Origin: an uncultured Shinella sp.
GTDB taxonomy: Bacteria; Pseudomonadota; Alphaproteobacteria; Rhizobiales; Rhizobiaceae
DNA: 19,216 nucleotides
Assembly: GCF_946479415.1 (NCBI RefSeq)
Contig: NZ_CAMLFY010000084.1
Coordinates: 1-19,216 of the forward strand
Reading direction: 5' to 3'
In this document: positions 14,454 through 19,216 of the stretch, piece by piece
How positions within the stretch are numbered: position 1 is the stretch's first letter
Layout of the letters: every line of letters starts with the position of its first letter
Notes under the pieces: model-generated
The model's input: the letters and a program-made list of their open reading frames with translations, nothing else
The model's database searches: none
Told to the model about the DNA's origin: nothing
Position numbers and translations under genes: made by a program

Positions 14454-14851
14454 CAGGTGGTGGCCGGAATGCGGGCGATGACCTTGATCTCGAAATCGAA
14501 GCCGGCAAGCCAGTTCACACCGATGGCCGTCCAGTTGGGATAGGGCCTTGTGCTGAAAATCTCCTGCTTGACGGTCATGATCGCGCCGAACTGGTTTTCG
14601 GGATCCGTATGGAAGGTTGTGACGTCGACGATGTCGTCGAAGGCGCAGCCAGCGGCCGCGAGCGTCGCCTTGAGGTTGCGAAAGGCGAGACGCACCTGGC
14701 TCTCGAAATCGGGTTCCGGCGTGCCGTCGTTGCGGCTTCCGACCTGTCCGGAGACGAACAGAAGGTCGCCGGAGCGGATGGCTGCCAAATAGCCGTAGTC
14801 GTCATAGAGGGCGTGTCGATCCGCTGGAAAAATCGCTTCGCGCGTGGGCAT
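14453..14851 (-). CDS. RidA (YjgF/YER057c/UK114) family protein, non-canonical active site
   Basis: 132 residues with the Rid fold: LLFVSGQVG (30-38), FRNLKATLAAAGCAFDDIVDVTTFHTD in two parts (57-83) and YPNWTAIGVNWLAGFDFEIKVIARIP in two parts (104-129). True RidA deaminates reactive 2-aminoacrylate and other imines, using an arginine in the PARS-type segment. Here the matching segment reads PNWTAIGV, so Trp107 seems to replace that arginine, and a later acidic residue is probably Lys123. This places it in another Rid subgroup, with no imine deaminase activity assumed. A GAGAGA-type site precedes the ATG. It is divergent from a TetR gene with two palindromic operators between them, so the regulator likely controls it. 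Confidence 0.85.
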   Translation of the reverse strand: MPTREAIFPADRHALYDDYGYLAAIRSGDLLFVSGQVGSRNDGTPEPDFESQVRLAFRNLKATLAAAGCAFDDIVDVTTFHTDPENQFGAIMTVKQEIFSTRPYPNWTAIGVNWLAGFDFEIKVIARIPATT

Positions 14852-14910
14852 AGCTGGTCTCTCTTCTGATTTGCGTGGTCGGCACGGGAGAACTTCACGG
14901 CGACCGCTAT

Positions 14911-14933
14911 TTCATATACGTTGCGTATATTAA
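14911..14933. promoter_or_regulatory. TetR operator box 1 (23 bp, near-perfect palindrome)
   Basis: TTCATATAC-GTTGC-GTATATTAA: arms of nine match in eight positions. It repeats box 2 and overlaps the expected -10/start region of the RidA gene on the minus strand. Together the boxes look like the binding sites of the adjacent TetR regulator. Confidence 0.75.
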
Positions 14934-14960
14934 ATTGGTTCCCTGCAATCGGGATGTCAA
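14932..14960 (-). promoter_or_regulatory. Possible promoter of the RidA gene
   Basis: On the minus strand TTGACA (complement of 14955-14960), a 17-base spacer and CAATTT (complement of 14932-14937). The predicted start near 14925 is inside operator box 1, and box 2 begins one base beyond the -35 box. Repression by the TetR protein would follow from this layout. Confidence 0.4.
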
Positions 14961-14961
14961 G

Positions 14962-14984
14962 TTCATATACGGTGCGTATATGAA
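14962..14984. promoter_or_regulatory. TetR operator box 2 (23 bp, perfect palindrome)
   Basis: TTCATATAC-GGTGC-GTATATGAA, with exact nine-base arms. It begins 51 bp after box 1, about five helical turns, so both boxes face the same side of the DNA. It lies just before the GTG start of the TetR gene and contains an in-frame ATG (14980) that is probably not used. Confidence 0.8.
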
Positions 14985-15000
14985 AAATGGAGTTTCGGGA

Positions 15001-15591
15001 GTGAACAAGCGTCTCGCGCTGATGGAAGAAAACCGCACAAAGCTGATCGGCGCGGCGCGAAAAGCCTTTGCCGAAAAGGGCTATGCCGCGGCTTCCATGG
15101 ATGACCTGACGGCTGCGGTCGGCCTGACGCGCGGCGCGCTCTATCATAATTTCGGCGACAAGCGCGGCCTTCTCGCAGCGGTCGTCCATCAGATCGATAC
15201 GGAAATGGCGTTCCGCGCCAAAGCGATCGGAGAGGGCGTCGCAGGCGACTGGAACGCCCTTCTGGCTGAAGGCATCGCTTACATCGAGATGGCGCTCGAC
15301 CCGGAGGTACAGAGGATCGTCTTGCTCGATGGTCCCGCTGTGCTGGGGGATCCCTCGCAGTGGCCGAGCCAGAGCCATTGTCTGGAAGTGACGCGAATAA
15401 AGGTCGAGCGCCTGATCGCCGATGGCATCGTGAAGCCGGTGGATGCCGAGGCCGCTGCGCGGCTGCTCAGCGGCACCGCGCTGAATGCCGCGCTTTGGGT
15501 CGCAGCAAGCGACAATCCGAAGGATGTGCTGCCGAAGGTGATCAAGGCGTTCGAGGCTTTTGCCACTGGCTTGTTGGCGCGTCCCGCCTGA
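15001..15591 (+). CDS. TetR/AcrR family transcriptional regulator
   Basis: A one-component repressor of 196 residues. The N-terminal helix-turn-helix RTKLIGAARKAFAEKGYAAA / SMDDLTAAVGLTRGALYHNF (about 12-51) is typical, and the C-terminal ligand-binding domain contains LLDGPAVLGDPSQWPSQS and DAEAAARLLSGTALNAALWVA. The ligand is unknown. The frame is open back to 14875, but the part before 15001 carries the two operators and no ribosome binding site. GTG 15001 has GGAG (14989-14992) eight bases upstream and is chosen. The two palindromes immediately upstream suggest autorepression and control of the divergent RidA gene. The two form a self-contained regulatory pair. No strong terminator is seen in the 99 bases after it. 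Confidence 0.9.
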   Translation: MNKRLALMEENRTKLIGAARKAFAEKGYAAASMDDLTAAVGLTRGALYHNFGDKRGLLAAVVHQIDTEMAFRAKAIGEGVAGDWNALLAEGIAYIEMALDPEVQRIVLLDGPAVLGDPSQWPSQSHCLEVTRIKVERLIADGIVKPVDAEAAARLLSGTALNAALWVAASDNPKDVLPKVIKAFEAFATGLLARPA

Positions 15592-15690
15592 ACGTCGCCA
15601 TGGAAAACACGCGCGGCACATCTTGACCTTCGTGGAAGGCTATACAAGTTCCTGAGCTGTCACCGTAAAGAAGGGAGCGGGAAGGTTCCG

Positions 15691-16641
15691 ATGCGATTGC
15701 AAACTGTTGTTGTGTGCGGTCTGTTCGCTGTTTGGGGGCTTCCGTCATTTGCCATGGCCGAACGTGCGACGATCGTTATCGAAGAACAAGTTGCACCGAC
15801 CGACGACGCCCAATTGCGCAAACGTGTCGCGGTGATGAGCGGCAGGCTGGAAGACGACAGCGTCCAGTTCAGCGGTACGGGCGCCATGGCCGAATTGAAG
15901 GCGCTTCGCGCCTATGTCAGCAAAAGGGACGATCTTTTAAGCGAACGTCGCCAGATCCTGTCGATGATCGGCCGCGTCACGTCCCGTTCGTCGCTCTTGC
16001 CTTTTGAGGATGGTATTGATGCTCTGGCCGAGCTGATGACCTTGACCGAAGGAGACGACCGTCCCGCCGGTCGCCGGCTCGGGGATCGCTATCTCTATGC
16101 CGAACTGCTGGGCGCCTATGCCACCATTCCCGGCAACAGCGCGAGCCACGTCCTTTCCGCCGAGCAATACGGTAAGGCAGCACTCATGGCCGACCATTAT
16201 GATGGTTACAGTGACGACCAGCGCGCAGGTGTGCGCCAGAAGCAGGCCTTCGAACTGCACGAGGCCAAGCGCTACGAGGAGGCATACGCCCTCAATCTGG
16301 ATGTGCTGGCCCGCGGTGAGAAAATCTACGGCAAGACCCATCCAAATCTTACGACCGTGCTGACCAATCTCGCACAGAACCTGCATGCCATGGGGCGCAA
16401 GCAGGAGGCCGAGCCCTACCTTGTCCGTGTGCTGGCGATTGCCGAGGCGGAGAACGATATCGAGACCGTGCAGGACCTGCTGTTCCAGCGGGGCGTGCTT
16501 GCCTATGAGCTCGGCCGCAAGGAGGATGCGAAGTCTTTCATGAAGACCCGGATCGACCGCCTGCGGGCCGCAGGTGAGGAAACCCGGCTCGCTACGGCCG
16601 AAGAAGACTATGAAGAATTGTTGCGGCGTATCGGCGAGTGA
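15691..16641 (+). CDS. Exported tetratricopeptide-repeat protein
   Basis: 316 residues with a signal peptide (MRLQTVVVCGLFAVWGLPSF, likely cut after AMA at 23). A polar first half (about 40-130) has no recognised domain. The second half contains TPR-like helix pairs: YGKAALMADHYDGY, KQAFELHEAKRYEEAYALNL, LTNLAQNLHAMGRKQEAEPY with LVRVLAIAEAE, and RGVLAYELGRKEDAKSFMKT. The pattern resembles kinesin-light-chain-type TPR units (KIYGKTHPNLTTVLTNLAQN), so it is probably a periplasmic protein-protein interaction scaffold. Partner and pathway are unknown. It starts at ATG after AAGG (15682-15685), five bases upstream. It stands alone between the TetR gene and the convergent L,D-transpeptidase. Confidence 0.8.
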   Translation: MRLQTVVVCGLFAVWGLPSFAMAERATIVIEEQVAPTDDAQLRKRVAVMSGRLEDDSVQFSGTGAMAELKALRAYVSKRDDLLSERRQILSMIGRVTSRSSLLPFEDGIDALAELMTLTEGDDRPAGRRLGDRYLYAELLGAYATIPGNSASHVLSAEQYGKAALMADHYDGYSDDQRAGVRQKQAFELHEAKRYEEAYALNLDVLARGEKIYGKTHPNLTTVLTNLAQNLHAMGRKQEAEPYLVRVLAIAEAENDIETVQDLLFQRGVLAYELGRKEDAKSFMKTRIDRLRAAGEETRLATAEEDYEELLRRIGE

Positions 16642-16648
16642 GGAAATG

Positions 16649-16682
16649 AAAAAGGCCACCCTGCCGGATGGCGGATGGCCTT
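16649..16682 (-). terminator. Intrinsic terminator of the L,D-transpeptidase gene
   Basis: Arms AAGGCCA (16652-16658) and TGGCCTT (16676-16682) are perfect, with an inner GCC/GGC stem (16663-16672). On the minus strand the stem is followed by a run of five T (complement of A 16649-16653). It lies in the 64-base gap between convergent genes and could also stop plus-strand transcripts, although no T-run follows in that direction. Confidence 0.8.
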
Positions 16683-16705
16683 GAAGAGAAGGTCGGTACA
16701 GGTGA

Positions 16706-18019
16706 TCAGTTGATGACCGTTACCGACGATTTCTTCTTTTTCTTGGATTTCTTGCCGCCTTCGATGGCGCCTGCATCCGCCTTCTGCACCTTGCGCGTCA
16801 CGGTGATGAAGTCCGTGCCGTCGCCGGTCTCGGGGCCAAGGCCTGTGTCGGAGATCGACAGCGAGGCGCCTTCGCCCATCAGTTCGGAAATGCGCAGGCG
16901 CGTGTCGGCGGGGATGTCCAGCCGATCGAGCGTTTTTGCCAGCACGTCCGGCTGCGTGGCGTCGGCTTCCGTGGTGATGCCGAGGCGCTTCAGTGTGGTG
17001 GATGAGAGCTGGTTGTCGACGCTGACGCCGAACCAGTCCGCCTTGCCCTTGTCACTATCGACGTCGCGGGCGAGCAGGAAATGGGTGCCGAGAGCGATTT
17101 CCGGGTTGCGGATGGTGATGGCGGCCTCGACCAGCGGCTTGAACTTCTGGCGCACGAGGATCTGGCCGTTCGGCGGCGTGCCCTTGCCGGCCTTGGCGTA
17201 GACGGCGGCGACGAGCTCCGGCGTCACCATGCCGTCTTCCTTGAGGCCTTCGGCAAGCTGGAAGGCGCGGATGGCGATCACGGTCTGCTTGCCGTGCAAG
17301 CCGTCCGGTATTCCCGCGTCATAGCCGAGCGTGGTCAGCATCGTCTGCAGGTCGATCATCATTTCGCGGTCGCCGCGACGGGTGATGAGAATGCGGATCG
17401 GGTCCTGCTCGGTCTTCTGCACGATCGGCGTCAGGATTTCCGGCTTCGGATCGGTCATCGCGACCTCGACGGCCTTTTCTCCGGCCTCCATCAGACCAGG
17501 CCGCAAGCCTGCCTCGGAGAGAAGCGGCGTATCGGGCACGACGACGACGGGCTTGAACAGCGCGGCATGAACGATTTCCTGCGGCGCGATCTCACGGTCG
17601 GTGATCAGCACATGGCCGCCGCGCCGCGTCACGCTGAACAGCGTCTTGGCAAAAGCGTTCGGCAGGCGCACGCAGCCGTGCGAGGCGGGGTAGGATGGCA
17701 CGCTGTTGGAGGCGTGCAGCGCGATGCCCGACCAGGTGAGCCGCTGCATGAAGGGCATCGGCGCGCTGTCATAGATGTTGGAGAAATGCGTGCGCTTCTT
17801 CTCCAGGATCGAGAAGATGCCGGTCGGCGTCGAATGGCCGGCCTTGCCGGTGGAGACATGCGAGGTGGCGACGACCACGTCGCCATCGTAGATTTTCAGT
17901 TCCTGCAGATCTTTCGACACGATGATCTGGAGCGGCCCTTCGAGCGTGCCCGCAAGCGCGGTACCGCAGCTCAACAGCAGGCCAAGTATGCTCATGCCAG
18001 TCGCCAGGCGAAACTTCAT
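16706..18019 (-). CDS. L,D-transpeptidase with YkuD and peptidoglycan-binding domains
   Basis: Forms 3-3 peptidoglycan crosslinks or attaches proteins to peptidoglycan in the periplasm. From ATG 18019 the product has 437 residues: signal peptide with ALA at 21-23, YkuD catalytic domain about 31-140 with STGKAGHSTPTGIFSI, His102 and the catalytic motif HGCVRLP (114-120, Cys116), a middle linker, a PG_binding_1-like domain about 218-275 (LQTMLTTLGYDAGIPDGLHG), and a C-terminal domain ending in KKSKKKKKSSVTVIN. The signal contains LLSC (15-18), which could be a lipobox, so a lipoprotein is possible. ATG 18019 is preferred over 18028 and 18043 because GGATGGG lies a few bases before it. It is followed by a strong terminator. 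The lysine-rich tail is unusual. Confidence 0.92.
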   Translation of the reverse strand: MKFRLATGMSILGLLLSCGTALAGTLEGPLQIIVSKDLQELKIYDGDVVVATSHVSTGKAGHSTPTGIFSILEKKRTHFSNIYDSAPMPFMQRLTWSGIALHASNSVPSYPASHGCVRLPNAFAKTLFSVTRRGGHVLITDREIAPQEIVHAALFKPVVVVPDTPLLSEAGLRPGLMEAGEKAVEVAMTDPKPEILTPIVQKTEQDPIRILITRRGDREMMIDLQTMLTTLGYDAGIPDGLHGKQTVIAIRAFQLAEGLKEDGMVTPELVAAVYAKAGKGTPPNGQILVRQKFKPLVEAAITIRNPEIALGTHFLLARDVDSDKGKADWFGVSVDNQLSSTTLKRLGITTEADATQPDVLAKTLDRLDIPADTRLRISELMGEGASLSISDTGLGPETGDGTDFITVTRKVQKADAGAIEGGKKSKKKKKSSVTVIN

Positions 18020-18150
18020 GTTACCCATCCGTACGCAATACAAACCGACGGCAAGCGTAGTGCATCCGATTTAAGGAAGGCTTGATGCACCCGGCCGATC
18101 CCCCGATCTGTGCCAACCCGATGCAGGGGAGAACGCCGGTTTGCCGGGAT

Positions 18151-19216
18151 TTATTCGGTGGGGTCGTCGATTTTTCCGGCGGTCTTGAAGGTCAATTTTC
18201 CGTGAAAGCGGTCGGGGCCGGATTTGCCGAACGTATAGCCGGTCTCGACACTCGCCTTGCCGAATTTGTCGCGCAGCGTGTTCATCGCGGCCTCGGCCGC
18301 CGCACGGCGGCTGGCGGCGGGATCGACGAGGTCGGGCGGGTCGGCGCGGCCGGGATCGGTGAGATCGCTGACGCCGATGCCGATCAGGCGGTACTTCGTG
18401 CCATCCGTCTCCTTGCGCAGCAGTTCTATGCCGGTGCGGAAGATGCGGTCGGCGAGCATGGTCGGGTCTTCGAGCTTGCGGTTGCGCGTCCGGCTCTTGA
18501 AATCGGCGGTCTTCAGCTTCAGCACGACCGTGTGCCCCGCAATGCCGGATTTGCGCAGGCGCGCGGCAACCTTCTCGCTGAGACGGCGCAAATGCGCGAC
18601 GAGTTCGTCATAGCTGGAAAGGTCGTCGAAGAACGTGGTCTCGGACGATACGCTCTTGGCCGCATCGTTCAGGTGGACTTCGCGGTCGTCCTGGCCGCGC
18701 GAGAGATTGAACAGCCGCTTGCCCATCACGCCGTAGCGGCGCATCAGGTCGGTTTCTTCCATGGTCTGGAGTTGCCCGACACTGCGAATGCCGTCGCGCT
18801 CCAGCGTCTCCGCAAAGGCCTTTCCGACGCCCCAGATGAGGCGCACCGGCTTATCCCTCAGGAAATCCAGCGCTTCCTTCTCGCCGATGACGGAAAAGCC
18901 GCGCGGCTTGTTGAGATCGGAGGCGACCTTGGCGAGAAATTTGCAATAGGAAAGGCCGACGGAGATGGTAATGCCGACCTCCTTCTCCACGCGCTGGACG
19001 AAGCGGGCAAGCACGCGGGCAGGGGGATCGTGGTGCAGGCGCTCCGTGCCCTTCAGTTCCAGAAAGGCCTCGTCGATGGACAACGGCTGGACCAGCGGTG
19101 TCAGGTCCTGCATCATGGCGCGCACCTCGCGGCCGACCTTGACGTATTTCTCCATATCCGGCGGGATGACGATGGCGTTGGGGCAGGCCTCCAGTGCCTT
19201 GAACATCGGCATGGCC
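18151..19216 (-). CDS. dinB: DNA polymerase IV (Y family), C-terminal part (partial)
   Basis: Translesion polymerase of the Y family, error-prone and often SOS-induced. The frame is open at the right edge, so about 70-90 N-terminal residues with the first catalytic aspartate are missing. The first in-window codons read [14 protein letters not shown], typical of DinB. The catalytic [32 protein letters not shown] with its conserved K-ASD, the helix-hairpin-helix [15 protein letters not shown] and the little-finger domain ([33 protein letters not shown]) follow in order. It is upstream of the transpeptidase gene on the same strand with 131 bases between. Its promoter and any LexA box are outside the window. 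Confidence 0.96.
   Translation of the reverse strand, partial: AMPMFKALEACPNAIVIPPDMEKYVKVGREVRAMMQDLTPLVQPLSIDEAFLELKGTERLHHDPPARVLARFVQRVEKEVGITISVGLSYCKFLAKVASDLNKPRGFSVIGEKEALDFLRDKPVRLIWGVGKAFAETLERDGIRSVGQLQTMEETDLMRRYGVMGKRLFNLSRGQDDREVHLNDAAKSVSSETTFFDDLSSYDELVAHLRRLSEKVAARLRKSGIAGHTVVLKLKTADFKSRTRNRKLEDPTMLADRIFRTGIELLRKETDGTKYRLIGIGVSDLTDPGRADPPDLVDPAASRRAAAEAAMNTLRDKFGKASVETGYTFGKSGPDRFHGKLTFKTAGKIDDPTE

Noticed and set aside
14875..15000. Upstream start of the TetR protein at 14875 or ATG 14980
   Set aside because: Both would put the operators inside the coding sequence, and neither has a ribosome binding site. GTG 15001 has GGAG at eight bases.
15622..15646. CTTGAC and TATACA upstream of the TPR gene as a promoter
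   Set aside because: The boxes are only about 12 bases apart, too short for a housekeeping promoter. A promoter probably exists nearby but I cannot place it.

Overview
This 19.2 kb window is a chromosomal segment of an alphaproteobacterium, most likely of the Rhizobiaceae (Rhizobium, Agrobacterium, Shinella or Ensifer type). The evidence is the high GC content, the gene order nuoM-nuoN-birA-rnj-mce-DUF1467-proS-lolC-lolD-(accessory genes)-dnaE, the short prolyl-tRNA synthetase without an editing insert, and SOS boxes of the alphaproteobacterial GAAC-N7-GAAC type. I see no insertion sequence, phage gene, CRISPR array, tRNA or rRNA.

Left part (1-5281, all + strand): the end of the complex I operon (nuoM fragment, nuoN), then biotin protein ligase, ribonuclease J, methylmalonyl-CoA epimerase and a small DUF1467 membrane protein. 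Spacings are tight or overlapping up to rnj. The next two gaps hold hairpins without U-tracts.

Middle part (5282-9360): a 716-base gene-free stretch holds an AT-rich inverted repeat, a strong intrinsic terminator, a candidate minus-strand small RNA of about 150 nt (size and position resemble the rhizobial alpha-r9 family) and the proS promoter with a long structured leader. The apparent operon proS-lolC-lolD follows: tRNA charging and lipoprotein release from the inner membrane.

Accessory and replication part (9403-14408): on the minus strand are a DUF5680 protein and an exported FG-GAP-like protein. Divergent from them is a 28-residue single-span membrane protein, overlooked by length cut-offs, and then dnaE. 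Two exact GAAC-N7-GAAC motifs lie here. One is inside the promoter of the 28-residue protein and the other abuts the promoter of the DUF5680 gene. This suggests a small LexA/SOS-controlled group next to the replicative polymerase. The small protein recalls SidA, the 29-residue SOS-induced division inhibitor of Caulobacter. The stretch between it and dnaE can fold into several hairpins, one of which sequesters the dnaE ribosome binding site.

Right part (14453-19216): a RidA-family gene and a divergent TetR regulator share a control region with two 23-bp palindromic operators 51 bp apart. Next come an exported TPR protein, a convergent L,D-transpeptidase with a terminator between them, and the C-terminal part of DNA polymerase IV (dinB), cut by the window edge.
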